Below, one piece after another: positions 33,190 to 44,113 of a stretch of DNA of 64,000 nt. The notes under the pieces are model-generated. The model had not been told where the DNA came from. It worked only from the letters and a program-made list of their open reading frames with translations, and searched no databases. Positions within the stretch are counted from its first letter, which is position 1. Every line of letters begins with the position of its first letter. The translations under genes were made by a program, and so were the position numbers. This stretch comes from Pseudofabraea citricarpa (taxonomy: Eukaryota > Ascomycota > Leotiomycetes > Helotiales > Dermateaceae): positions 372,001 through 436,000 of the forward strand of contig JAPWGK010000013.1 of assembly GCA_029641185.1 (NCBI GenBank). Reading direction: 5' to 3'.

Positions 33190-34602
33190 ATGGCGCAATC
33201 ATCCCGAGCTTATGATATTGTCCTCCTCGGTGCGACTGGATACACCGCTAGCATTGTAGCAGAATACATTGCCAAGAACCTCCAATCGAACTTGAAATGG
33301 GCAGTAGCAGGGAGATCACGAGAAAAGTTAACAGTACTGGTGGAGAAACTGAAAGCTATAAATCGTGACCGAGAACTTCCTGGTAAACCACTTAACAAAG
33401 TAGAAGTCTCTTGCAAAGCTAACTCTGATTGCGTAGAAATTGAAGTTGTCAGCTTAGAATTGAACCAGCTGAGTGAGTTAGCTAGCAAGAGTCGACTTAT
33501 CATTAACGGGATTGGTCCGTATCACCTATTCTCAAGTCCAGTGATTGAAGCTTGCACAAAAACTGGCACGCATTACATCGGATTGTAGGTTTTTTGTTTT
33601 TGAAGATGTTGGTGATCTATGCTGACCCTTTCCCTTCAATCACCAGCTCGCTTGAGATCCCTTGGGTCGAAGAAATGATCAAGAAGTATGATTCCATAGC
33701 CAAGAAGACCGGCTCAATCGTAAGTTTTAATCTTCTCGAGTTCTGAAAATCTGGATGTTCGATTACTGAGGTATATGGTGTAGATCATCCCAACAATTGC
33801 ATTGGCTCCCTCAGACATCGTCGCTTTCCTGGTAGCGAAAGCCATCCACTCGCAACCTCACAGCAAAGGCACATCTGAAGTCAACAGCTCCGCGAAACTA
33901 GAATTCCAAGGGATGAGCGGCGGTTCTTTGAATACAGTCATATCGTTAATATCCACGTACGGCATCTCGTGGATCTGGCCCGGCAATCCCTGGTCTCTCA
34001 CTCAAAGTCCCAAGCCTCGCAAAATCCCAGCTAGCACACCTTTAATGTCTCGAATTTTTGGTTCAGGACAAATTGATAATCTTGGTACCTGCACGACATC
34101 CTTTCTAGCTATCTGTAACGAAACAATCGCACATCGCAGTGCCATCCTGCAGCCACAGATTTACGGCCCCGATTTCCACTTCCACGAATTTCTTCCTGCG
34201 TCGAGTTTCTTCTCTGGAGCACTCGTTCATGTTATCACTAGACTGAGTCTTTTGCTGTTAGCGATTCCGCCATCTCGTGCTTTGCTAAAAATGATGATCC
34301 CTCCCGCAGGAAGTGGACCGGATCTAGCGAGCGCCCAAGTTGAAAGACAGGTTTTCCATGCGGTGGGACAACCAACTAGTAAAAGTGGACGCAAGGTCAA
34401 AGCTAGTTTTTCCTATGGTGGTTCGTTGTACTATTGTAGTGCAGCGATGGGCGTTGAAGCTGCTGTGGTAATTCTTGGTGACAAGGAGGTTGTAGCACAT
34501 GAGATAGGCGGTGGGATTTTGACGCCTGCTACGCTGGGAATGCCGTTCGTGGAGAGGCTGCGAGATGTTGGTGTTAAATTGGAAGTTGGTGAGATAGATT
34601 GA
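33190..34602 (+). CDS. Saccharopine-dehydrogenase-like / trans-acting enoyl reductase family protein
   Basis: Proposed exons 33190-33584, 33647-33719, 33784-34602 give 428 residues. The N-terminus YDIVLLGATGYTASIVAEYI is the NAD(P)-binding Rossmann motif (GATGYT) of this family; WAVAGRSREKL, IINGIGPYHLFSSPVIEAC and THYIGFSLEIPWVEEM follow the expected order. A hydrophobic stretch near 320-345 (HVITRLSLLLLAIPPS) matches the membrane-associated segment found in family members, and the C-terminus ends with the expected GGGILTPATLGMPFVERL. The usual C-GFDSxPSD segment here reads PTIALAPSDI, so the Cys and the GFDS part are replaced. Eukaryotic homologues are oxidoreductases of lipid or polyketide substrates; the substrate here is unknown. 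Confidence 0.85.
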
Positions 34603-34868
34603 GGATGCCATTAGGCTGAATATCAGATTTGTGCCTGTAATAGGAAAAGTTTCAAGGAACAAAATAACTCCCATTCCAAATTACTCATCCGTTTGTGTAA
34701 TAGATGTGATTTGGTCCAAAAACACAAACCAAAATGAAGCATTGATACTATTGACTTTGAAAATTTGAATAGATATGAATTGGCAATTGAATAATGATCA
34801 CATTTCACTTATTACTACGGCTTTTTATATGCCTAGCATGTATCAAGTATCGTCTAAACTATGGGATA

Positions 34869-36561
34869 TCAATCTGCCTCTTGCACATTAGGACCTTCCG
34901 TTGCATTAACTGACCAAAGATGATTAGCATAAGACGTGATGACAAGAAGGTCAGGATTGAAAGATGATAACTTACCAAGTGCCATGTACATAGTCCCAAA
35001 CTCATCTGCCTCTTCCAACCACATTTCCGAGCGAAGGTCAAGTTCAGGACCCGGCTTGATATTTTCCAATTCCTCCATCCTATAGAATCGCATTCCCGCC
35101 CAATAACCCAGCCAGCGATCATAAGCATGCGACCACTCTTCTCCTGTTCTAGCATTCCACAACACTTTCCCGGCAGGCGCTGGCATGAATCCCAACTCTG
35201 TGCACGGATATGTTGGCAGTTTGTTAAGCATAGCATAGAACCACTCAAAGCAGTATAAAGCCATCAGAGTTCTGCGGATACAACATATTGATACCCAGTC
35301 TTCCCATGATGGTCGGACATGGTTCTTCTCGGCTGGAAGGACGAGATTCGTTTGGCTTATGAAATAACCGAGCTCTTGAAGGGAGGCGAGCGCCGAAAGA
35401 TCAAAGATGCCCGATGAGGGCTTCTGGGGATAAGGGAACAGTAGAACTATGGAATATATAAGTAAAGCTTGAAAAGAAGCGACCAAGTTTGGCGAGTCAT
35501 AAGTACGATACTACACGTGATGTGCTTAGTTCTTGACACTGCTGCTATTTCATCACTGAGAAGAACAACAGTAAATGACTTACTTCGCTGAAAAGTCTAT
35601 CCATCTCTCGTCGTATCGTAGCTTCTACAAGACTTTCCCCTCCTTCCGTGGGTGTATTCCCACTCCACATTTTACAAAGCACAAAACAGTTCGCAAGTGG
35701 CACTGGTATCTTTTCACCAGAGATCTGGGTGACATGCATAAAAGGAGGCAGATGCTCTCTACCTCGAGCCATCATGCGTGGATAAGTGCGGAAGATTCGG
35801 CAGAGAAATGACATGCTCTGTTTCATTACCGCAATCCTTGCGGGAGAGGCTTCAACATAAGGATAGAGCCAGCGATCCCGAAGTCGAGCGATGTCTTGAC
35901 TTGCCTCTGCTGGTGGAGTCGGGTTGTTGTATTCGGAGGTTGGATCGACGGTAATAGCGCCTGGTGCATTTGGATGTCGATCCTGCTGGATGGTTGTTTG
36001 ATCTTGTGGCAGGCTTGGTTCACTTTCTGGGGTCACATTCTGATGAATATGATCAGAGATTATCTCCGATGCCAGAGTATTGGATCTTGATGTCTCAATC
36101 TGGTCATTGTAGCTCAAAGAAGTTAGATTATTGTTCAATGACATAGACTCTGGTCCATCAAAGGCAGCTTCAGAATTCAAGGCATCATTACTGGTCGTAG
36201 TCGAAGAATCTCGGAGGCTGGATTGTTCTCTTGATCTCTGAAAGGTGGCCGTTACATATTCACAGGGAACATTTCGAGTGGAGCAGCGAGTACAGCTCGG
36301 CCTTCTTTTATCGCACTGTGTTTTTGCACCGGAACACTGACGGCAGGATTTCTGTCTGGGAGACGAGATTGTGCGTTCTAGACATTGTCTCGAGTGCCTT
36401 TGGCACGAAGAGCCTACCAAAATTTAGACATGATTCAGGAAAGCTGACCAGAGACCCGAAGGCTTGTGGAAAATCCAACAAAACTTACGTGTTGCAAATT
36501 GTTTGTGGCAGATGGGACATGCCAAAAAGCCGCCCGTGCTCGAACCAGGTCCGTTATCCAT
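34869..36561 (-). CDS. Fungal transcription factor with C2H2-type finger and Zn2Cys6 cluster
   Basis: Proposed exons 36561-36489, 36413-35584, 35510-34976, 34909-34869 give 492 residues. A C2HC finger CPICHKQFATRSSCQRHSRQ-C spans residues 15-35 and is split by the first intron; a Zn(II)2Cys6 cluster follows at 48-75 (C-x2-C-x6-C-x6-C-x2-C-x6-C). The middle is Ser/Thr/Gln-rich and disordered; from about 200 on the sequence is like a fungal-specific regulatory domain (YRTYDSPNLVASFQALL, FEWFYAMLNKLP). Such dual-finger factors are often pathway-specific regulators of the cluster in which they lie. The last intron (66 nt) is a multiple of three and open, so a retained form would add 22 residues. 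Divergent to the SDR gene. Confidence 0.85.
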
Positions 36562-37029
36562 GCGCGCAGTTTCGACTCGGAAACCTTGACGTGTGATGTG
36601 GTAGAGAGTTTGTATTTCGGATTACGGTGCAAATGTGGTTGTCGGGATTGAAAACGTCAGCGAACAAGAGACAGCGGAGTTTTGGTTCGCAACGCCGAAG
36701 CGACTCGAATGCCAAGAAGGCCTCAACCTTCGGCCGACGACTATAGCAGATATCTTGAAGGATGCGCCGAAGAAACTCTCAAAACTGACACTCTTTGTGA
36801 TTTGAAAGCAGGATGGAAAGTGCAATAATAAGTCTAAGCTTGTTTGATTTTTCAAATGATAGTATAATCAACAACAGGGTTTGCTGCCATAGAAAGAGGT
36901 ATATAGGAACTGCTTAACAGCAAACAAGAACGCTATTCAATTGCTCAACATCATACACTCAGTTCATTTACTAATTATCCATCAGAATAATTGACTTGGA
37001 ATCTTCAAGCGATAGCAAAATCCTTCGAA
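36562..37029. promoter_or_regulatory. Bidirectional promoter, regulator / short-chain dehydrogenase pair
   Basis: 468 bases between divergent start codons. Contains the palindrome TCGGCCGA near 36729-36736 and several CGAA/TTCG words; candidate binding region for the adjacent zinc-cluster factor (inference). Confidence 0.35.
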
Positions 37030-38092
37030 ATGCCTTCCTACGTAGTCACTGGTGCTTCCCGAGGGCTCGGAGTATGTTACCAAGAACAAATGGCCAAAAA
37101 CTAAACTCTCAACTTACTAACATAATTCCAGTATGCATTCCTCAAACTGCTTTCCAGTGATCCAGCCAACATTGTATTTGGCATCGTGAGGAACAAAGCT
37201 GCAACAGAGAAGAAGCTCAGCGAGGACAATGTCAAGAACGTGCACCTATTCGAGGCCGATGTAGTAAATTTACCAGCTCTTAAGGTACTTAGATTTCTAT
37301 TCAAAAGTAAAGCATCATGAAGAGGAGCTTACAGATATGTACCAGGCCAGTGCCATTGGCATTCAGAAGATAGTCGGTCACATCGACTACCTAATCTGCA
37401 ACGCAGCATACATCTCCAAGAGCACAGCATTAAAGACCATCGGCGATATGTAGGGATCCTAGCAGTTTCTCATTCAATAAGATATAGGCATATACTGACA
37501 ACCAACCAGGGCAGAAACCCCCGACATCCTAGAGCGGGAGCTCCTGGAGTCCTTCCGCGTCAACGTCCAGGGGCTGATCAACAGCATCAGCGCCTACCTA
37601 GCACTGGTACACAAGAGCAGCATCAAGAAAGTAATCGCCATCTCGAGCGGCATGGGGGATACAGACTTCATCAACGAAACAGGCCTGGACACGGGGGCTC
37701 CCTACGCAATCAGCAAAGCGGCAGCGAACATGGCGATTGCGAAATGCAATGCCGAGTGGAAGGCAGAGGGGATTCTGTTCATGAGCATCTGCCCGGGGAG
37801 CATGCAGACAGACGGACAGAGATTTGAACAAGGTGAGATGCCCATCCATCTTCTCGATCCAGACACAGCAGCTGCTAATGATGCCTGCGCACCTCTCGCA
37901 GCCACTGAAAGGGAGTCGCAGAACCTTAATTCCATGGCGCGCAAGATTCAAACGTATGCTCCTGCTTTCACTGGCCCGTCCCCGCCGGAAGAGTCCGCGA
38001 AGAGCGTCATGGGTGTCATTTATTCTGCGCGTCTGGAGGACGGCAGTGGCGGTGCTTTTGTCTCTCACATGGGAAACAAGAGATGGCTCTAA
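37030..38092 (+). CDS. Short-chain dehydrogenase/reductase
   Basis: Proposed exons 37030-37071, 37132-37284, 37346-37449, 37510-38092 give 293 residues. Cofactor motif TGASRGLG (residues 8-15) is split by intron 1, LICNAAY stands for the usual NNAG-type motif, ISSGMG holds the catalytic Ser, and YAISK is the YxxxK catalytic pair. It is a classical SDR that reduces or oxidises a carbonyl/hydroxyl with NAD(P). An insertion around 220-260 (DPDTAAANDACAP region) lengthens the substrate loop. Short exons near the 5' end were fixed by frame and family continuity. Likely acts with the neighbouring dehydrogenase, CMD-like and MBL proteins under the adjacent regulator. Confidence 0.87.
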
Positions 38093-39481
38093 AACGCCAG
38101 TAGGATGCTGTAATTCTTACCCGGGCACACTTAAAGCCAAATGTGGGTGCTAGATAGCTTGCTTGTGTCGAATTGCCATATGGATTTATCTACAAGTCCA
38201 CAATTCCATGACGCTGTCGACGTCAACTAATTCATCATACCATGAGATTGTCCTGCAAGTGTAAATGTATATGGAAAGATCTACCAAAGCTATCAAATTA
38301 ACAATTATCAGATGAATTCACGTGGCGGATGTCGCTAAGAACGTCAACGATGGTAAAATGATTGATTTGAATTGACAAGTTGTCAAAATTTGCATGCTGT
38401 ACAATTAACATGAACGGTTTAAGGTATCAAGGTACTAAAATCTACGGATATATGCTTGTATTAATCTAACGATAGTAACATATCAGCAGGGAGCCCTGGG
38501 AGTTCGTTCTGGGCTTAGGAGTCGGTCGGGACAGAGAATGGTCTGGGCCAGCTAAGCGACATGCTCCAGAACGACCTACCTATATTACCATGCGAGTGAG
38601 TAGCTTTCTGACGCAAGCTTGCGGGCAAAAACACGTCACTAAAGACTTTCAGTTACGGAAGTCGATACAAGATGTCATTCTATGGTATGCAGCGCAGGTA
38701 AAGACGAAAGATGGTATTCAGGATGAACTTGTGAATATCCAATAAAAGCAGAAGCGATGATTTGCTACATGGGATTGAATCGAAGGCGGTCTGTATCGGC
38801 CTGGGCAATTTTCGCCTCCCCGTTAAAAGAGAGATTGGCAAATTTGCGCGATAAGCGGCTTGAAGTATTATAAAGAGGGTATGGGGTTAGTGGTAAATGG
38901 GGTACATCTCACTTGCAAATCAGCGGTGAGACAACAAGTTGAAGATTAGCGAGGGCATCCCAGCTTGTTGGTCCACGTGGCGCTCATGCAATCTCTCAAC
39001 CGGAAACATTGAAGGCATATAACGATTCCCTGTTGGTTTTCATCTCAAAACTAAGCTCGGATGGACGCTCCAGCTTTGCGGAGTCGAAAATTGACGTCAC
39101 GGGGGCTCCGAGTCGTGTAGGTTGCTCCTGCGGGATTTCGCTTGCAGAAACTATGTAGTTGTCTGGCTGCCCAAAAGAATTGTAGTGTTTCGGGCGGGAA
39201 GGGAGAAGAATCATGCCGGATCTGGGCGTAGATCACCAACGGTAGCCTCGAGTTTTGGCAGCCTTTGATTTGTTGTAGCTCGATTCAAAGTTCTCGTTAC
39301 TGCGAATTGCTCGTACTGTAATGACTACCCGAGACGTGTCGGTGTGATGCGCTTCGAAATCCAGCCTCCATACTTTCACCCCTTATCTTGAAAGACTTCC
39401 GGAGCTCACAGACTTGAAAGGACTTTGAGCCAGCTTTGATTTTCATCTTCACCCTCCAGCAAACAAGAAATTGTCTTCGCC
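38093..39481. other. 1.4-kb gap at the right edge of the accessory block
   Basis: AT-rich to about 38480, then mixed. Holds an imperfect inverted repeat with arms CGTTCTGG (near 38515) and CCAGAACG (near 38567). No gene seen; the last 200 bases are probably the promoter of the following gene. Confidence 0.45.
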
Positions 39482-40465
39482 ATGTCTCGAATCTACATAA
39501 CTGCCAGCATGCAGCATAGCAGTTTTGGGATTGCCATGCCGACACTCAGTATTGATACAACGGACCATATAGGTGGGGGTTTCAATGTTGGAGGCCTCCA
39601 TCCCGCAAGTATTGCAGCAATGGCTGGCAAACTTCCAGCAGTCGAACGAGGAGAGCGTTTTGATGTCAAGTTCAACGTCAACGCCAAACGGAGTTCAATA
39701 GCCTTGGTAGTGGCTACCACCAAACATCTTCCGCACCTTGAATGGTCTTCAGAAAACGGCATGGGTAAGCAACTCCAAGCCCAAAAGCACCACATCAAGA
39801 CGAAGTTGTCTTAGCAAAGATTAGCGACGAGAAAGGCAAAAGTATTGACACCACCACTAGGTAAACTTCCCATGGGTGTAGGAGCACTAGCCTCGACACT
39901 ACTACTCGGTGGAAGTAAGAAAAGCTCCAAGTCGGAAGGAAAGCAACGAAAAAGTGCAAGGATCTCAAGTGGAGAGGAACACCACCATCACCACCACCGA
40001 AAGTCCCGCAGCTCAAAATCAAGAAGCCATCACTCTTCACAGCGAGATTCCCACTCACATAAAAATCGAAATGTTTCTCCTCATGAATCCCACTCGCACA
40101 AAAGCAGAAGCCATGCCTCTTCATCCGTCGATCCAGATAGGAGCAGGAGCCGCCACTCTTCAGCCCACGACTCACGTTCAACTAGAAGTAGAAGCCATGT
40201 CTCATCTGCTTACGAACGGGACCAAAGTAGAAGCCGACACGCTTCTCCTCGCAACTCATACTCTATTGAGGAGCGTGCCTTTGAGGCCCATGATCCGTAT
40301 GTAAAAAGGAGTCATCGTTCTTCTCGACCGCGACGCAACTATGAATATCTGTACGAAGAGGACGACGATGAGGAAGATGATTCAGGCTATGGCTCAAGGG
40401 ACAGGTATGAGAGCTATCACTCTCGAGATTCTCACAAGAAACACGAACGTTCCCGATATCGGTGA
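39482..40465 (+). CDS. Arg/Ser/His-rich low-complexity protein
   Basis: Proposed exons 39482-39764 and 39861-40465 give 295 residues; the intron joins ENGMG to KLPMGVGALAS in frame. Residues 1-100 form a small, ordered-looking region (MSRIYITASMQHSSFG, FNVGGLHPASIAAMAGKLP). The rest is dominated by HHHHHH, RSRS, SHSHK, SRSRH and SRHASP units, i.e. an RS/His-rich disordered region, with an acidic DDDEEDD stretch near the end and a basic C-terminus. RS-rich tails occur in RNA-processing factors; His runs can bind metals. I do not recognise the N-terminal part, so function stays open. The coding repeats are imperfect and trinucleotide-based. Confidence 0.65.
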
Positions 40466-41201
40466 AGTCAACCACTTGTAAGGCGGATGAATAGGATTAA
40501 CCTCGGGACCCTCGGTATTGAGTGTTGCAAGCTTCGATAGAGCGATGCTAAACATCTGTTCAGTTGTTGCACCGAAGTCTTACACGGATGGCAAGAGCGA
40601 GGTGAGGAGGGTTCGAGCCGAGAGGCTGAAAGACTAGCACTGTAGATCAAGAGGGATGGGAAGCGGACACTAACGGGTGTGGTCGCTCGCTTATGACGTT
40701 ATGAGTTATGATTGAAAAAGCTTTGTATGGTCTGCCTTGACACAATCCAGTTGTGCAAGACAAAGGAAACAAGAAAGCAAAGCTATAGGCTTAGGAATTT
40801 AGCTGGGTTTGGAAGCGATTTAGAGCATTTATAGCGTAAATAATAGCAGGCGATTTTATTTTCAATTCAACCAAACTTCATTCGCATGCCTCTTTTGTCC
40901 CTTGTGCCTTGTTTTATTCTCGACGATCTAAGGCTCGTACAATAAACCAATGCATGGAATCGTTCCCATTAATATAGATTCAGGTTCGATTTTTGTTTTC
41001 CCGGGTGCCTAGTGAACAAGTGTACCAAGTCAGTAGAAATCAAGGTACATACCGCGATGGTTTTTATCTTAGTGCTCCTCTAAGCTATCACTAACCGCTA
41101 TATATTTGTATGTTCAAATTTCCTTTCTCTTTACCTTTCTACCTTTCTTTCATTTTCACCACATCAAAGACCGGCCTTGCAAACATCACAACTCTTTCAA
41201 A
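40466..41201. other. Intergenic, no gene seen
   Basis: 736 bases; the last 100 before ATG 41202 are a CT/CA-rich leader (promoter-like). Nothing else recognised. Confidence 0.55.
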
Positions 41202-42173
41202 ATGGCAACGCTACTTGGTATGCCTGTCGAGCTAAGGAAGATGATCATCAGCTTCGCCATCACCGGCCTTGAGCCCTCAGATTTCGCACTTCCAGCACCA
41301 TCTGACACGGAAGATAGGGGTTTAGTAGTAGACAAGGATGACTTCAACTTTTGGTCGGAAAGAGTTATCGTTAAACACCCTCGGAAATGGACCAGAATAA
41401 ACAGTATACCGACTCTTCTTGTAAATCGACAGTTATACATTGAGTCGCTAAACGCAATTCGACTGCTTCCGGAGAAACACTGCTATACAGTCGATATCAT
41501 GCTCGTCAATGAGCATTTTATTTTTCCGACTTGGCTGTCGGTCCCAGCTGCAACAGACAGAGTGGAGAAAGTCACCGCCACCATACGAACGGTAGACGCT
41601 TTTCATGCTATCGAACAAAACGAAAAGAGCCGAAATCTTCTTCAAGGTGGTGACGGAGGCCCGTGTTTCCTAATCCAGTATTTCTATCAAATGTTGTTGC
41701 GATTCTTCTTGTTCGGGCCTGTTGGCCGCGGGAACGATTCCAAGTTAGAGGTCAAGACATTGAATACCCTCGAGCTGGATGTCCGGTCTCCTGATATGCC
41801 CAAGGAACAGATATGCCCGAAGAATTTGAGACCAATATACCAGCTTCTGTACGACTTGCGAACTGCAAACAACGTTGAGAACATCCTCGTCGTACACCCT
41901 GAATACCTCGTATGTCTTTTAAAGGTGCATATTGATGTATTTCTCGGTTCGGACCCGAGAAGGTATTTTAAGAGCCTCTTGTACGAAGGGATAGAGACGA
42001 TTAAGTTGATGCTGGACGGTGAGCTGCGGCACGAATGGCATCTTGCAGATTTATTACCATTATGTGAAGAGAACGGGTACAAGTCGGAAATGCGTCAGAT
42101 ACGAATCAACAAGGGACTGACAGTTCTACCTGTTGAAGAAGATAAGGAAGGTGGGGATACTCTTGGGAAGTAG
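41202..42173 (+). CDS. Uncharacterised fungal protein with F-box/2EXR-like start
   Basis: Single exon, 323 residues from ATG 41202 (context TCAAAATGGC). The N-terminus LLGMPVELRKMIISFAITGL is like the opening helix of fungal F-box/2EXR-type proteins (LPxELRxxIxxxAL), followed by INSIPTLLVNRQLYIESLNAIR, where the LLxVNRQ-type motif is typical of this large fungal family. There is no signal peptide or membrane segment. Such proteins are presumed adaptors, some in SCF ubiquitin ligases, but most are unstudied. An upstream in-frame ATG at 41106 would add a hydrophobic 32-residue stretch, which I consider leader sequence. Confidence 0.6.
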   Translation: MATLLGMPVELRKMIISFAITGLEPSDFALPAPSDTEDRGLVVDKDDFNFWSERVIVKHPRKWTRINSIPTLLVNRQLYIESLNAIRLLPEKHCYTVDIMLVNEHFIFPTWLSVPAATDRVEKVTATIRTVDAFHAIEQNEKSRNLLQGGDGGPCFLIQYFYQMLLRFFLFGPVGRGNDSKLEVKTLNTLELDVRSPDMPKEQICPKNLRPIYQLLYDLRTANNVENILVVHPEYLVCLLKVHIDVFLGSDPRRYFKSLLYEGIETIKLMLDGELRHEWHLADLLPLCEENGYKSEMRQIRINKGLTVLPVEEDKEGGDTLGK

Positions 42174-42591
42174 CCCTACCAAAATGCACACACCTTTATT
42201 ATTAGTCGAATAACTCTGCCTTCACAAATTGGAAATGACTCACAATCTAAAAAACGGTTTGAAGCTGTTGGAAGAATCAGGCGGCAGCCAACACAAATGA
42301 CACCAGCCCTTACATCGCGGCACGGTAAGCGATCTTATTGGTCTTCTTTGGGGTGAAGGCGTTCCGAGTCTAGTCTAGAGCGTCGCTTAAGTGCTCACAC
42401 ACGGCCGTTGGCAGCGGGATATAATTTCATTTTTCGTAAACGACCGGGAGGTAGCATCGGTTGGCTTTGGGCCTGTACTCCCCGTTGATACACGTTGATA
42501 AATCTCTTCATTCCTCCCTTTGTCCCTCTTTCTCTTCTCGTCGTCGTCATTCTTCTCAGTGTCACTCGTTCCACAGAAGTCTCCTCCAAAA
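42174..42591. other. Intergenic/promoter, no gene seen
   Basis: 418 bases; CT-rich (CTTTCTCTTCTCGTCGTC-like) leader directly before ATG 42592. Confidence 0.55.
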
Positions 42592-43542
42592 ATGGCCCCT
42601 TCTCTCTTCAGAACTGCCCTTGTCGCTCTTTCGGTCGTGTCACGTGCGCTCGCGTTCGACGATATCAGTATCCCGTCGACCGTTGCAGCAGGTCAAGATG
42701 TTCGGGTAACGATTGAAAATGATCTCCTTCTCGGATCCGATTCTGTTGATGCTGAGTACTCAACCTATCGAGTCTATCTCTCGGCGAACCCGACTGAGGA
42801 GAGTTCATACTATCCAATTTGTTGGCTCGTCAACTCGTCTGCTATCGATGTGGCCGACATCACTGTGCAAATCCCTGCATCCGTAGGACCTAATGCGAAT
42901 AACTACTCTCTAGTCGTCACCGCGTTCAACGGCATCGATGATCCAACATCCGGATTCCAATACAGCAACGACTTTGCACTCACAGGCGCCACTGGCGTTT
43001 GGGGTGCATTTGAATTAGATCCCTCATGGCCTTACCAGGTAGCCTTTGAAGATGCCGTTCCATGTACATCATACGACTGTGCCCGAAGCTGCTATCAGAG
43101 CTACTATCCTGACAACATCACCGAAGTAAGCCAATATGAGGACACTTACAGGTGTATCGCTGCTTGTCCTGGTGTTACTTATCCAAGCTGGGAGACCTTG
43201 CTGGCTCAGCTCACTGATGAGAGCGACAACGGGAGTTACGAGGAGGATTACGGATATGACGACAGTTACGATAGTGATGACAGCACTTTCACTGTGACAG
43301 AGACAGTAACCGCCTCTTCGACTTCAAGTGCCGCAAGCCAGACGGCATCAACTTCAACAACCTCAACTGCAAGCTCTGCAACATCAACCTCAAGCCCGCA
43401 ATCTTCGGCTTCTAGCTCATCTACTGCAAGCGCCAGTGTTCCGTTGGTAACCGCTTCAGGCGCCATGGTCGAGGCTGCAATTTCAAGATATGCTCTGCTT
43501 GGTGCACTATTGGCCAGCATCATAGCTGTTGCGAACTTGTAA
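42592..43542 (+). CDS. Secreted, GPI-anchor-type cell-surface protein
   Basis: Single exon, 316 residues from ATG 42592. Signal peptide MAPSLFRTALVALSVVSRALA; a beta-rich domain follows (DDISIPSTVAAGQDVRVTIEN to about 140) similar in style to the Kre9/Knh1-type or other Ig-like extracellular modules; then a Cys-containing region (VPCTSYDCARSCYQSYY, YRCIAACPG), an acidic Tyr/Asp stretch, a Ser/Thr-rich stalk (about 230-290) and a hydrophobic C-terminus (ALLGALLASIIAVANL), as expected for a GPI signal. Probably a wall- or membrane-anchored protein; role unknown. Start chosen for the signal peptide; the frame opens further upstream to 42520. Confidence 0.75.
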   Translation: MAPSLFRTALVALSVVSRALAFDDISIPSTVAAGQDVRVTIENDLLLGSDSVDAEYSTYRVYLSANPTEESSYYPICWLVNSSAIDVADITVQIPASVGPNANNYSLVVTAFNGIDDPTSGFQYSNDFALTGATGVWGAFELDPSWPYQVAFEDAVPCTSYDCARSCYQSYYPDNITEVSQYEDTYRCIAACPGVTYPSWETLLAQLTDESDNGSYEEDYGYDDSYDSDDSTFTVTETVTASSTSSAASQTASTSTTSTASSATSTSSPQSSASSSSTASASVPLVTASGAMVEAAISRYALLGALLASIIAVANL

Positions 43543-44113
43543 TGTGCTGAAGGAGAGCATCTGCAACGTATAATGAGCTTGGGGTAGTCAATGGCACGTA
43601 GGGCATTGGGAGAAATGGGGATGACGCATCAAGACGGCTTCGTACTACTATGGCTTGGTAGAAAACATATCCTGTATGGCAAAGTGTAACGCGATACCTG
43701 TATAATAATGCATAATGTAATAGACTGTCCTACGCTTGTCTGCACGGCGGCACACTGGTCTCAAGTGTAACCTTTGATCGCGTGCTCCTTCCACAATTTT
43801 ATAACGTGCAGTGTCATGGTGCTTAAGATGTTGTGGCAGTGGATCGATAGATTGTGTGAATTGATTTGATGGTGGTGGTGGTGGCCCTAACGTGCCTTCC
43901 CTTGTTCCACAACGTAGATTAAAAGGGCTGAAGGAGTGGCATTGCAACAGGAACGTCAACGTTTTAGGATACGATACGTAGTAGTTGCTCGTAATATAAC
44001 CGAATACGATAACTATCATGTGACATCGTTCCCGCTCGCTAGTAGACGCGCTACGCGTCTCGTCACGTCTCCCCATCTCCACCAATCACTATATCGCATG
44101 TACGAATAACACC
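43543..44113. other. Intergenic/promoter with ACGCGT near the next start
   Basis: 571 bases. A GTG/CCACCA-type repeat lies near 43870-43887. The MluI-box hexamer ACGCGT is at 44053-44058, 56 bases before the next ATG. Confidence 0.5.
44053..44058. promoter_or_regulatory. ACGCGT hexamer in a proximal promoter
   Basis: A MluI-type box in the context GCGCTACGCGTCTCGTCACG, close to the start codon at 44114. Cell-cycle control of that gene would be inference; a single hexamer can occur by chance. Confidence 0.35.

Noticed and set aside
38512..38575. Inverted repeat CGTTCTGG/CCAGAACG as a transposon end
   Set aside because: Arms of 8 bases only, no target-site duplication or internal ORF.
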